From the NCBI GenBank assembly GCA_039090855.1, contig CM077005.1, forward strand, positions 76,318,607 to 76,382,606: DNA of 64,000 nucleotides, written 5' to 3'. The notes beneath the pieces were generated by a model that made no database searches, was not told the DNA's origin, and saw only the letters and a program-made list of their open reading frames with translations. Below are positions 42,118 to 52,771 of this stretch, piece after piece; position 1 is the stretch's first letter; each line of letters opens with the position of its first letter. This stretch comes from Macrothele yani (lineage: Eukaryota > Arthropoda > Arachnida > Araneae > Macrothelidae). A program made the position numbers and the translations under genes.

Positions 42118-42862
42118 TATAGCTTTTAACTATACTAAGCTAATTATAATGAATTCAGCTTCTTCTAATGCTTTATAATGAATATAATGCTTCTGCTACT
42201 AGTTTCTTCTAGTAATGGTTGTTGTTTGTTAATTATATCATGAATAAACTTTCCTGCTAGTAGTGTAGTAATAATAATAAACAAGCTTTTAACTGCTAGT
42301 AATGTTGTAGTAGTAATTAAGATGAATAAAGTCTTATGCTGGTTGTTAATAATAATCACCTAATGAAATAAACCTAACAGCCAGACAGAGATCTGACAAA
42401 ACTATGAACTGAGAAAAACGTACTTACAACAAATTCTTTATTAGTGAAACTTCTGGCTCTCACATAAACGAAGATCTCTTTATACAACAACAGCTTTCTG
42501 ACACATAAACCACAGCTCACTCTACGCACATCAACAAAAAGCTCTCTCACATAAACAAACGCTCTCTCTCTACAACAACAAACGCCCTCTCTATACAACA
42601 ACAAACGCTCTCTCTCTCTACAACAACAAACGCTCTCTCTCTCTACAACAACAAACGCTCTCCTACGTATCGTTGAACGCGCCTATTTATACTGGCTACC
42701 ACCACGTCATGACTTACACTCATTGCCAGATCTCATTCAGCGGGAGAAAAAACATCTCGTTCAGTAAGAAGATAATTTACATAGTAAAATAAAATAACCA
42801 GAGATAGTAAAAATCAAAAGGAAAGTGAATCTAGAGTATACGTTACACGAGGAGTATACCTT
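42118..42862. repeat. Insertion: AT-rich triplet-like DNA and CT/ACAACA minisatellite
   Basis: 42118-42360 is degenerate AT-rich sequence with TAGTAATAATAATAAAC-like blocks. 42540-42665 has a ~25-bp repeat AACAACAAACGCTCTCTCTC with changing CT length, 4-5 units. No frame recognised. Confidence 0.6.
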
Positions 42863-43620
42863 ATTTACGCTTTCCAACCGTAGGTTGAAGAAGCGTATAT
42901 GCTGCAGCTTTGCCCGTCCGTCCGTCTGTCTGTCTGTCTGTCTGTCTGTATGACTGACCGTCCGTCTGTCCGCATGATAACTCGCGTAAAAATGGTTCGA
43001 TTTTGATGAAATTTCAGTATATGATACGGAATCCCCTGGGGACGAAACATATTGAAAATGAGTGAAATGGGGTAAAAGGTCAGGACATAGGAGCGGGATC
43101 CATTCCTTTGCTCTTATGCGTCATAACTTGAGTAAAAATGGTTCGATTTCGATAAAATTTTAGTATGTGGTAGGGGACCACCCGGAAAAAAAACCCTACT
43201 TAAAATGGGCGAAATGGGGTCAAACGTCAGGATATAGGAGCGGGATCCATTACATTGCCCTTATGCGTCATAACTTCCGTAAAAATGCTTCGATTGCGAC
43301 AAAACTTTATCATGTCCAGAGATAAACTGAACCGGTTCTGTTGAATATCATCGAAGTGGGGTCAAAGGTTAGTGCACAGGAGCAAAATTTATTCCACAGT
43401 CATTATCCTCATAACTTGACTAGAAATGCTTCTATTGCGACAAAACTTTAGTATGTTGTTCCGGAGGTATACTGAACCAATTATGTTTAATATCACCGAA
43501 ATGGGGTCAAAGGTCAGCGCCCAGGAGCGAGATTTATTCCACAGCTATTATCCTCATGGCTTGAGTGATAATTTTAGTAATGATTTCTGGTATATTGGAA
43601 AGCGTATCATAATCAATGCA
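42863..43620. mobile_element. Non-autonomous element with (CTGT)n start and ~146-bp internal periodicity
   Basis: Inverted ends TTATTTACGCTTTCCAA (left) and TTATGATACGCTTTCCAA (right, reverse complement). After a (CTGT)n run at 42915-42948, five diverged units of about 143-147 bp follow. Each is anchored by CATAACTTGAGTAAAAATGG-like sequence (42976, 43123, 43268, 43411, 43555) and by AAATGGGGTCAAAGGTCAG. No protein frame. Confidence 0.65.
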
Positions 43621-44186
43621 TTGCATGATTTTACTAGCTTGTTGTGTACCGTCGGTAGTCAGAGAGTTTAGAGGGAGCACAATGGAGCAATGGACTTAGC
43701 TCGCCCTGTAAACACAAACTCAAGGTTCTGGAGGTGGTGCCATGGTGTGAAGCCCGTTCTGTTGGCACGGAATGAGTCCCCTGATATTACTGGAAGACCG
43801 GGTGTGCCGAACAAGTCCATCCTGCAATGCTGACTTTTTATCTAGCAACTGACGACTGTTTCGTGGACGACCATGGCACTGTCCATCGCGAATGATGTGC
43901 TCAGAAGTGGCTCAGCGAGCATAACGATTTCCGCCATCTTCGCTGGCCACTACAAAGCGTGGACCCGAACCCCTTGAGATTGTATGGGACATGATAGGAT
44001 ACCAGATACGGGAGCAATATCCTCTTCCGTCAAATATCAGCCAGTTAAAGGACTGTCTGGTAGATATAGATGCATTCCAACACCTTGCGGAATATATGCC
44101 ACACTGCATACGTGATGTAATTCGAGCTAAATGAAGTCCAATTTGTTATTAAACAAAGGTTTCTAATTCAGTGGCCAGTTTGTGTG

Positions 44187-44498
44187 TACATATTTGACAG
44201 CTTTTTCTTAGCTTTCAGTATCCAACATGTTTCTGTATAGCTGTTAAATCCGTAACATCAAAGTTTTCCTGTTTTATCTGAGTTTCATTTGTTTAATTAT
44301 TTTCCAATACACTACCGCAAATGCTTTCAAGTACGTTTACTTCAGGATAGTTCTCCATTTTACATCCAATTTTTTTTCTAATTTTTATTCATTCATTTTC
44401 ATATTCTGCTGATTGTAGTCTCTGGTCTCGGGTTTCAGTTGAACCAATTCATTTTTCCTAGCTTTTCCAGCCGGTTCAAATTACTTCTACACCCACAA
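44187..44498. other. No gene recognised
   Basis: AT-rich spacer between a Tc1 end and a solo LTR. Confidence 0.4.
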
Positions 44499-44656
44499 TG
44501 ATACGTGCCTGTCCCGCAGGACGCACATGAGCTAAAGGCAGATAGCGGTGAGACCACATGCCAGTGTAGTATAGTGGATAGCACCCGGAGCCGAGAGCTG
44601 TGGGTTCGAATCTATCCCCTGGCATAAGAAATGATGGAGGAATATACTTCGTCATA
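44499..44656 (+). mobile_element. Solo LTR of the TRIM family with a different tRNA-like module
   Basis: 5' flank TGATACGTGCCTGTCCCGCA with GGACGCACATGA and TAAAGGCAGATAG matches the TRIM LTR. The 3' flank AAATGATGGAGGAATATACT then TCGTCATA also matches. The module between them starts 61 bases in, the same offset as in the 47.86-kb LTR. It is unrelated to the usual module. A 3-of-4 base duplication (ACAA/ACAT) flanks it. No interior follows. Confidence 0.75.
44560..44633 (+). tRNA. Second type of tRNA-like module in LTR
   Basis: 74 nt. Acceptor GCCAGTG pairs with CCCTGGC at six of seven positions. GTATAGTGGATAGC acts as A box and GGGTTCGAATC as B box. The T stem 3' side is imperfect and the anticodon arm is unclear, so it is a pseudo-tRNA. 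Not alignable with the module of the other LTRs outside the box motifs. Confidence 0.55.
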
Positions 44657-45276
44657 ACATGTCAGACGGATTTCTTCTTATTCAGTTAATAACGAACGGT
44701 GGAACTGAAATCAAGATTCTAGGAGGCATTTTCACACCACAAAACTCGGCGCATAATTTTTTGTCTACCCTTGAAGTTTCTTTCTAAAATGCAGTGCTTT
44801 CTTATGATGGCCTTTCACTTCAACTCATAATACTTCCGTCCTTTTTTCTTTGGATTTGAATCCTAATTCTTGACTCTTTCTCATTGTATCCCTAAGTTGG
44901 GGCTGCCATCTTTTGGGTCTTCTAAGCAGGTTTTTTTATTATTACATGCAGTTTTCTTTTGACTGACAGGTTGACATTCAAAAGAACTTCTTGTAACCGT
45001 TACTGAACTATCAATGGATCAGTGGACTGATTTCTCCTCCATCTGATGCAGCGGAATATTCCAAGGGATATAAGGGTATCAAATATCAGCATTATTGTAA
45101 CATCGGGTGATAAGGAAACTACAGTATATTCAGTCTTCGTTAGGTGGATGAATTATGTGAGCTAGGAGACCATTGTTTTGATTTCCGTTCAGTGGTTATG
45201 AAATAGTTCATCAAACGTTTTACAATATTACTCAAGATTTGGTCGAGATTCCTTTGATGAGCGATTTTTCTCACTC
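44657..45276. other. No gene recognised
   Basis: Short frames only. The sequence after the solo LTR has no primer-binding site. Confidence 0.4.
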
Positions 45277-45386
45277 ACACGTCCAGCTAATCTTCCTTGT
45301 GTTTCACGTCCAGCTGATCTTCCTTGTGTTTCACGTCCAGCTGATCTTCCTTGTGTTTCACGTCCAGCTGATCTTCTTTGTGTTTT
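45277..45386 (+). repeat. 27-bp minisatellite, four units
   Basis: Unit TTTCACGTCCAGCTGATCTT plus CCTTGTG, 27 bp, four near-identical copies. It keeps a plus-strand frame open with the nine-residue repeat HVQLIFLVF. The 135-codon frame around it has no other recognisable feature. Confidence 0.85.
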
Positions 45387-46284
45387 ACCAGTATAACTTA
45401 AATATAATTATATGGGGCTACAGGTACTCCGCATCTGTTGTAGTTTGCTATGAGGTATCTCAACAAAGGCAGAAAGCAATATATCTTTGTCGGACTTTCG
45501 GCAAAATGAATTCATTTCTCTTTGTAAATATTCTTAGCACTTTTGTGAAAATTATTGGCTCATATTCTACACGACAATATTTTTTCGATATGATAGTTTG
45601 TCGATTTTGTAGAACAGTTTCGTCTTTGAATATCTTTGCCGATTAAGGTTAAATGAAAACGGTTTCTAGTACAAACACTTTCATTCAGAAAAGCCTTTTT
45701 CCGTTAGAGCCAAAATATTTATTGTACTGTTGGTACAAAGGCAAAATGCAGTGGTTTCACAAGAAACACCAATCTATGATATCGAGCAGCTTTGAAAAAA
45801 GAAACGATTTACAGAAAGTCTGAAATGCTCAGATTCTACCTTTGATATTCTAGCCTTCAGAAAGCCAAAGAAGAATTTATTTCTGTTTCCGATGTGAAAG
45901 TAGCGTCTGAGTGATTGTTGCTGGCGTAGTCAAGAATTTTTGCTGAGGCAGTAGTTAACCCATCATCATAGCTGGGTTGATATGATAACTTTTTCCCCTT
46001 GGAAACAAAATTGAATTCGTGTTTGCTGTTTATGAACGCAAAATGTGAAAACTGAGAACTGCATTATAAAAACTTTAAATTGAAAAACAATGAGGAATTA
46101 TTCACTATATTTTATAGTAAGGAAAATCTTTTGAATGAAACACCCTTTTTGAAAAAGGATACCGTCCCGTCGACAAAAGATTCTTCTAAATTACTAACAA
46201 ATTAAATCTAACAGCTCCATTACCCACTTCCAAAGAAACGTACTGAGCTTCCTCTAAGTTTACGAAATGTAAACCCCTTTGAAA
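45387..46284. other. No gene recognised
   Basis: AT-rich with short frames. Ends at a SINE tail. Confidence 0.4.
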
Positions 46285-46504
46285 TTTTTTTTTTTTATTG
46301 GAGGTTTAACGACCACCGTGAGCAACTCAATGGGATATAAGCAGTCGCCCGTCCGTAATTTAGGGTCACTGGTTCAGGGAAGGGAGAGAGCCAGTGCCGT
46401 AAGACAAACACAACATCCATGCCTTACCGGGATTCGAACCCGGACCCCTTACGGACGAATGATCAGAGGCCAGCGCCTTAGACCACTGCGCCACCGGGGG
46501 CGGC
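46285..46504 (-). mobile_element. SINE family S1, full-length copy
   Basis: Minus strand: head GCCGCCCCCGGTGGCGCAG, A box GTGGTCTAAGGCG, B box GGGTTCGAATCCCGG, family body, and A tail (T at 46285). One of the best preserved copies. Confidence 0.9.
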
Positions 46505-46684
46505 TTTTGAAAATACGTACAGCTATCATCAATTTTCATGTCTACCCTGAAATCTTCGATGCTGGACTATAATAAAAATGAAGTATACACAGTGTCTGTA
46601 AAATGTTTTGCAAATCTTTGAGGACTTGTTCTACCACCAGTTTCAATGAAAACAGTGATATAAATATAATGCAGGAAACTCAAT
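46505..46684. other. Short spacer between two SINEs
   Basis: No feature recognised. Confidence 0.4.
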
Positions 46685-46907
46685 TTTTTTATTTTTTTTT
46701 ATTGGAGGTTTAACGACCACCGTGAGCAACTCAATGGGCTATAAGCAGTCGCCCGTCCCTAATTTAGGGTCACTGGTTCCAGGGAAGGAGAGAGCCAGTG
46801 CCGTAAGACAAACACAACATCCATGCCTGACCGGGATTCGAACCCGGACCCCTGACGGACGAATGATCAGAGGCCAGCGCCTTAGACCACTGCGCCACCG
46901 GGGCGGC
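46685..46907 (-). mobile_element. SINE family S1, full-length copy
   Basis: Same orientation as the copy 180 bp upstream, with intact A and B boxes and CAGGCATGGATG body start. Near-identical to that copy, so both are probably recent. Confidence 0.9.
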
Positions 46908-47860
46908 AGAGATTTGCCTGTCGTAAATTGCAAGTCGTTCTCACTGATATAGTAATAAGGTTGTATTTCAGTTAGCACTGTGCACTGGAAATAATCGAGA
47001 ACAACTACTTTCGGCAGCATCGCAGCAAATGTGAAAAATTGGTGCCGTGGGCAGCAATACATGCAGTATATCGTCATCTGATCGATATTCGTACATGATT
47101 CAGAAGTGTTGAAGTATTCCCCATTATCGTACAACCAACCATCCACGATTCTTTGGAAGATTCCTGTTCGTTGTACAACGGTATAGCGTAGACATCGGTC
47201 TTCAGCTGTTACCATACAAAGAAATTCAGTGGATTAATATCGGGAGGTCATGTTGCCCATGAAATTTCTCCTCTTCTACCTACCAACGGCCGAAAAAGGC
47301 GCAATCGAGATGTTCTCCAACATCTCGACGAAAATGTTCTGGCGCTCTATCGTGCGTGAACCACATGCGTCGGAGTACTGCAATGACGACACTTCTAACA
47401 ACGCTGGTAGTTTCTTCTAAAACAAGTTTCCGAAATCTAAACCTATTTTGCCCGCATGAATCCTCATTTTCCCGTAAGAAACAGATAAATGAGGCAGTCT
47501 ACAAAGATGCCGATCCAAACACTCATGTGGTATCTTGGATGATGCTGAGACTGTCTAATTTCATACGGATTATCCTGCACCCAATATGCACATTATGAAA
47601 ATTCACGACGCCATCTCGGATGAACACCGATTCATCCATAAAACGCATACCATGGACAAAACCAAGTTTTGTACATCTTTGCAGAAGCCATTCAGTAAAA
47701 CTAAAAATAATGATATTTGTGAATATGCCTATTCCTATTGTACGTTGTAACGATACAGTTATCGTAATGACAGAAACGTCATACAGTGAAGTTTGGAGCT
47801 CGTACTTCTGCGGCCACTGCCCTTGTGATAGTTCTGGGCTGCTCAGCCACCATGTCCATT

Positions 47861-48024
47861 TGTGACGTACCTGCCAGAAGGACGCACACGACATAAAGGC
47901 AGATAGGAATCACAATAAAACGTCTGCGTAGCTCAGGTGGTAGAGCGACTTGTTCCGGAATAAGCGGACTCGGGTTCGAATCCCGGAGTAGACCAAAAAT
48001 GACGGAGAAATTTACTTCGTTATA
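47861..48024 (+). mobile_element. Solo LTR of the TRIM family with exact target duplication
   Basis: 164 bp, starting TGTGACGTACC and ending TTCGTTATA, flanked by exact CATT on both sides (47857-47860, 48025-48028). It lacks the first ~16 bases of the 29.5-kb LTRs but has a clean duplication, so the short start is the true LTR start of a subfamily. It carries the standard tRNA-like module and no interior. Confidence 0.85.
47922..47993 (+). tRNA. tRNA-like module in solo LTR
   Basis: 72 nt. Acceptor GTCTGCG with AGTAGAC, D arm TAGCTCAGGTGGTAGAGC, T arm TCGGGTTCGAATCCCGG. Same irregular anticodon loop as the other copies. Confidence 0.6.
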
Positions 48025-48310
48025 CATTCTTTTAATGCAGGAGCATGCACATGTCTGGGTCATCCCCGGTCTGTAGTGTAAGGCGCCTTGATCCCATCTC
48101 TCGTAGACGGTGATGGACGTTGGCAACGTAGCTTTGGCGGGGCATGTGTGCGGGAAGCCACCCTGGGATTCCTTGCAATATATAGTTGCCAGTCCGTAAT
48201 GAAATAAATGCCAGTCCATTCTTCGTTGGTAACGGAGTCTGCATGTTCTCGATTGCACAAACCTGATTGACAATAACAACCATGCCACTCTTTCATTTGC
48301 ACGTAACGTC

Positions 48311-48666
48311 TGTGACGTATATTTTAATTTAGTTTTCATTTTCAGTTCCTTTTCCTATGTAAATTTGAGTTTGTTCTCTTTTGCACTTTCCAAACTTAAC
48401 GTGATATCTTCTCTCTCACATGAATGAGGTTGGCAACACTTTTGAGGTCAGAGAGAGAGTGACGTATGAATGTGATAATAATTATAGATAAAAAGGAGGA
48501 TACAGCAGTTGCTTAGAGTATGTGTGTGGAGGTGTTCGATCAATTTTAAGATAGATGTGAAGTTTACAATTTGTAGTGCTATATTGTGGAGTTCATCAAA
48601 TATTGCTGGACCAATAAAATGTTATCGTCAGTTTGACTTATGTATATGTTCCGTCTGGCCGTAAAA
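48311..48666 (+). repeat. Dispersed repeat family R1, copy 3 (candidate solo LTR)
   Basis: Starts TGTGACGTATATTT and ends near TCTGGCCGTAAAA, with AATAAAATG about 50 bases before the end. Contains ATGTAAATTTGAGTTTG and TTGGCAACAC blocks shared with copy 2. No certain target duplication. Confidence 0.5.
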
Positions 48667-49223
48667 CCTTAATTTGTGCTATCCCGTGCAACTATTTGCA
48701 TCGTATTCTTATTTAGTTCAACATTTCCATAGTCATGGTTTTAGACATAGCGTAACACCAATCTCGCACACGAAGAAAGGTTACGTTGTACGTCATCTAA
48801 TACGACTGCCGGTTCATTTTAAGCAACCTTACCGCACACTGGAGTTGGGCGATGTGCCACACATTTGTATTCATGTCCAACGCAGAGTGGCGCGCAAATA
48901 TATCATTTTCATAGCACCCTGCCTACCATACAGTCTTCCATACATAGGGAAATTAAGGTAATTAGTCTCGCGCCGCATTACGTACTCCGACAACGTGCTA
49001 TGTCTCTGTAGAAAAGCATTTCTCGCGCTGTTTGCGTGCCTTTTTTTCATCAGATCCGGAATTACAACAAGATTCCAAAGTTTGGCATGACACTTTAAAG
49101 ACAACCTCAATATACGTATATTGGACTGTGCAGCTCAGATAGACTTTGTGTTGGTAATTTGTACAGAATTTCACCCATTTTTCTAAATGAACCAAGCACT
49201 CCTGCAAAAATTTCACAATATAC
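48667..49223. other. No gene recognised
   Basis: Frames up to 95 codons on both strands, none recognisable. Ends at a Tc1 inverted repeat. Confidence 0.4.
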
Positions 49224-50651
49224 ACTGGCGAAAAGTGAAAAAGAACAGCAAGAAAGAGAAGTCTGATACCAACGAAATTTATACAGCATAATAATGGAAT
49301 ACAGAGGTTAACGTGATCAAAACATTATGGCAAAATACAGCTGTATTTGCTGGTAAACTGAAAAATAACATTTCCATGTAACATGGTTAGTACGAGCTTG
49401 AACCGCCATGAACTGCGTCATACTGTGCAATTCTGGCATGGAGTCTGTCGTACAGATGTTGGATGTAAGTTTGGGGTATTGAGTTCCAAGCATCCTCAAC
49501 CTGGACGCGTAAATCGGGGATGGTCATGGCTGGCCGTGGAGACCGGATAAGTCGTTGTCCCATATAATCACCACGTGCTCAATGGGGGCCAATCCGGTGA
49601 ACGTGCAGGCCATAGAAGTTGTCTCACACTCTGAAGTGCATGTTGCGTTGCACGTGCTGTGTGTGGGCGTGCGCTATCTTGCTGGAATACACCACAATGG
49701 ACCGACCTTACAAATATCACAACAACGGGCTGAATGATGCTGTTGATGTAGGAGGTGCTGTTTAACGTACCCGGTACAGACATTAGTTGTGTACGGGGCT
49801 GATAGCTGATCGCTCCCCACACCAGAAGATCAGGTGTAGGCCATGTGTGTCGCTAGCGGATGCAAGAAGGGTGGAGATGCTCCCCTGTACGTCTGCGGAC
49901 ACGCACACGGCCATCGGAGGCTCCCAAGCAGAATCTGCTTTCATCGCTGAACACGACATATCACCATTGCGTTCTCCAGTGCAGACGTTGGCGACACCAC
50001 TGCAGCCGTTCCTGACGGTGGGCTGCAATCAGAGGTACTCATGCCAGAGGCACACGTGCACGTAGTCCTGCATCCAGTAGACGGTTGCGGATTGTTCGCA
50101 CAGTCACCTCGGGTGCAACGGCATTTTGGATTTGCGTCGCAGTGGATGTTCTGCTTGACAACGGCGCTCTTCTTATGCGTCGATCGGTCCGCTCATCAGT
50201 CCGCCTGTGACATCCGGTTTCACGTCTTCTCGTGTGGGCACGTTTCTCGAACCATCTACGCCACCATCGTACCACCACCGATACTTCCCGTCCAATTCGC
50301 TCAGCAATACGACGATACGACCACCCAGCCTCGCGGAGTCCGACTAGACGAACTCGCTCAAAGTCCGATAACTGCTGAAATCCTACACGTCTGCCATGTC
50401 CAGGCATTTCAGCTTCTTCAGGGTCTTCGCACGTGTCCATACGCCGACGACTGATTACATTCACTTCGCCGTACTCCTTAAATACCACCGATGATAATTT
50501 ACATGTTATGACGTGCTGTGGCATTAAGCGTGCGCCGTTTGGTCCCGACATTAACATCACACGTACGTAAACTCGACCCCATTAACATACGTAAATTTCA
50601 TGATCGTCCGCCAATTCCTTCTTGGTGTTCTTTTTTCACTTTCCGCCATTG
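49224..50651 (-). mobile_element. Tc1-like transposon, inverted relative of the 27.8-kb element
   Basis: Ends CACTGGCGAAAAGTGAAAA (left) and CAATGGCGGAAAGTGAAAA (right, reverse complement), flanked by TA (49222-49223, 50652-50653). 1428 bp, the same family as 27802-29233 by ends and transposase. Confidence 0.9.
49387..50407 (-). pseudogene. Tc1-like transposase, frameshifted (DD32E family)
   Basis: Starts MPGHGRRVGFQQLSDFERVR with REAGWSYRRIAERIG (first helix-turn-helix) and VRTIRNRLLDAGLRARVPL. A frameshift near 50040 follows. Then VVFSDESRFCLGAS (first Asp), FQQDSARPHTARATQ (second Asp), and SPDWPPLSTW where SPDLSPFEHVW stands in the 27.8-kb copy, so the Glu codon region is itself shifted. 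The C terminus repeats the other copy in another frame. More damaged than its relative. Confidence 0.85.
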
Positions 50652-50831
50652 TAACTGGATGTGCAATAATCAAAACTCAACAACTGTTCTCCATAACATC
50701 AACGGAATCTGTACGATAGCAATGACGTCTATGTATTTACAACATCTCTGTATCATAATTTATTTTTTATTTGGAAAATTGAAATAAAATATCAAACCTT
50801 AAGTCCTGGTTCAGTCCAAACAGCCGATCTA
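50652..50831. other. Short spacer
   Basis: No feature recognised between two transposons. Confidence 0.4.
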
Positions 50832-52587
50832 CCGGGTGATCCAAAAGTAACAAAAAATTTGAAAAATCAATTATTCGCAAAGTATTTACACTAAACAGAT
50901 GTAGTTTTCACAGAAATTTGCAAAACGACGTGGAATTTTTTTGTGTATAACGCAGAAATTTAATACCAGAATTGTAACATTTCCGACCAGCAGATAACGC
51001 CACAGGTGATTGCGTAGTAGGGGTTGTGGTGTAGTACCGATCACACCAAAGACATCTTTACAAATGTTTAATGTGGTGCCCATCATTCATGAGCGCAGCC
51101 GTCAGACGAAGTAAGACATTGTGTACAGCATTAAACAACATGTAAGGTGGTATTTCAGAAACATGATGCCGGATGGAGTCCTTGAACGTGGCCAATGAAA
51201 CTGGCCGATATCTGTAAACCTTTGACTTCAAATAGCCCCAGAACCAAAAATCGCAAGGTGCAAGGTCTGGAGACCTGGGAGGCCACTCATGCGGAAAGGA
51301 GTTACTTAGGACACGGTTCTCTCCAGACGTCGACCGTAGCAATAGCTTCACAGGAGCAGCAATGCGCGGCGGTGCTCTATCTTGCATGAATGTGAGAATA
51401 TGTAGTGCTTGCCTTTCTTGCATGTGTGGGATAACGCTGTTTCGTAACAGCGCTGCATATCGATCACCTGTGACAGTAATGGTTTGTAACTCAGAGCTGT
51501 GGACTTCCACAAAGAAAAGCGGACCAATAACGAAAGAATCTGTGAAACCACACAACACGGTAACTTTTGGTTAATGAAGGGGTTTTCCACATCTGCATGT
51601 GGGTTCTCTGTAGCCCAAATGCGGAAGTTCTTTGTGTTTACACTTCTATGAAGTGTGGGGTGAGCTTCATCAGTCCACAGGACCGTTAACAGAAAGTCCA
51701 TATGATCTTCAACGCGCTGGAACACCCTATTCGCAAAATCTCGCCGCTTCGTGAAATCGGCGGGTTGCAGTTCGTGCAAGTGTTGAATTTTGTAGGGATA
51801 TCTCTGAAAGATAATCCGTAGCGATCTCCACACAGTTACATACGAAACGCCAGTTCGTCGTGAAACTTCGCTGGCACTGCATTCTCGGTGTGCTGAAGTT
51901 GTCGATATGGTGTCGACTTCGTGTTCGACCTCAGACACGATTCTACCAGATGTTCGGGGTCTCCCGCTTCTTGGACTTGTTGCCAAAGAACCCATGTCCT
52001 CAAACTTTTTCATTATCTGACTCAGCGCCGAACAAGACATCGGTTCCTTTCCAGGCCTCGTACCCCGCATTGAACAAAAAGAGCGCAATGCTGCACTTGC
52101 ACTTTGCGAGTTCTGATAAAACAGTTTAACTAACAGTATACATTGCTTTATCACGTAAAGATAACATGACTATGCGTAGCAGAAGCAACTTACCTAGCAT
52201 CCATTGTTCCCTTTAACATGTAGCTCGCAGTGTTCACCAACAGCAGGAACTTTATTCACAGCGCAATCAATTACACAGCACTGAAAACTCACTATACCCG
52301 CTGGGCAGGTCTACGCACGGGGCATCGGCAGGTAATTACAGAACTTACACAGATAATTCAATCAGAGATTCTGTATAAATACCGCCGTTAAGTCGCTCTC
52401 GGACCCCTACAGCGCCATCTGGTGGTCAGAAATGTAACTATTCTGGCATTAAATTTCTGCATTATGCACAAAAAATCCCACGTCTTTCTGTGCATTTTCT
52501 CTGTAAACCTCATCTGATTACTATAATATAAATACTTGCGAATTATTATTGATTTTTTCAATTTTCTCTTAATTTTGAATCACCCGG
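50832..52587 (-). mobile_element. Mariner-superfamily transposon with long ends, nearly intact
   Basis: Left end CCGGGTGATCCAAAAGTAAC and right end (reverse complement) CCGGGTGATTCAAAATTAAG extend as inverted repeats for about 60 bases with small gaps. TA flanks both (50830-50831, 52588-52589). 1756 bp. One transposase gene with a single frameshift. Confidence 0.9.
51058..52154 (-). pseudogene. Rosa-like mariner-superfamily transposase, one frameshift
   Basis: 365 codons in two overlapping frames (52154 to about 51560, then 51560 to 51058), no stop codon inside. N-terminal domain: VKLFYQNSQSASAALRSF and LSQIMKKFEDMGSL, then a SGRPRTSG linker and ASEVSRRTGVSYVTVWRSL as second helix-turn-helix. 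Catalytic: LWTDEAHPTLH (first Asp), FMQDRAPPRIAAPVK (second Asp), PPRSPDLAPCDFWFWGYLK (third, Asp). Counting gives about 42 residues between second and third Asp, close to the DD41D rosa group. The single one-base shift near 51560 is the only defect seen. Subfamily name is inferred. Confidence 0.85.
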
Positions 52588-52771
52588 TAGTTTAACTCGC
52601 CCTTTATTCTTGATATAATACCACTGTATTGTTGTCTTTAGCTTAAAGAATTCTACACTGCTTTCTGGCAATGACATTTCAATTCTTTGATGATTAATTG
52701 AGGTGTCAGAAGAAGTTGTTCGTACTCGTCATAGACTGAATACCAATTCGGCTAAAACATTTTAAATATTT
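52588..52771. other. Short spacer
   Basis: No feature recognised. Confidence 0.4.

Larger units (their letters stand above)
41646..44134 (+). pseudogene. Tc1-like transposase in two parts
   Basis: N part: MGKLKGLSEFDKRLIEDARE (first helix-turn-helix), then SRLVRRNRAYAATDRSIQ, and EDWEKVL followed by SEYNEY where WSDES should be. C part after the insertion: GGAMVW, DDCFVDDHGTVHR-like second Asp block, NPLEIVWDMIGYQIREQY with the catalytic Glu, and HLAEYMPHCIRDVIRAK to the stop at 44132. Several stops. Start chosen at the ATG 150 bases from the left end. Confidence 0.75.
41498..44186 (+). mobile_element. Tc1-like transposon carrying a 1.5-kb insertion
   Basis: Inverted ends CACACACCGGCCATTGATC (left) and CACACAAACTGGCCACTGA (right, reverse complement), flanked by TA at 41496-41497 and 44187-44188. 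The transposase frame is interrupted between about 42118 and 43660 by unrelated repeat-rich DNA. Without it the element would be about 1.15-1.2 kb. Confidence 0.8.
46920..48300 (-). pseudogene. Mariner-like (DUF4817-type) transposase, split by a solo LTR
   Basis: Minus strand. The N part (about 48300-48029) has EWTGIYFITDWQLY then RVASRTHAPPKLRCQRP, matching the DUF4817 helix-turn-helix. The C part (about 47856-46920) has FMDESVFIRDG with the first Asp, VVNFHNVHIG, then LPALLEVSSLQYSDACG and TGIFQRIVDGWLYDNGEYF at the C terminus. The second and third catalytic blocks are decayed. Stops and shifts throughout. The solo LTR at 47861 sits between the two domains with a CATT duplication. Confidence 0.7.

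Noticed and set aside
45239..45646. 135-codon frame with HVQLIFLVF repeats as a membrane protein
   Set aside because: Hydrophobic look comes from a 27-bp minisatellite; the rest is AT-rich and unrecognised.
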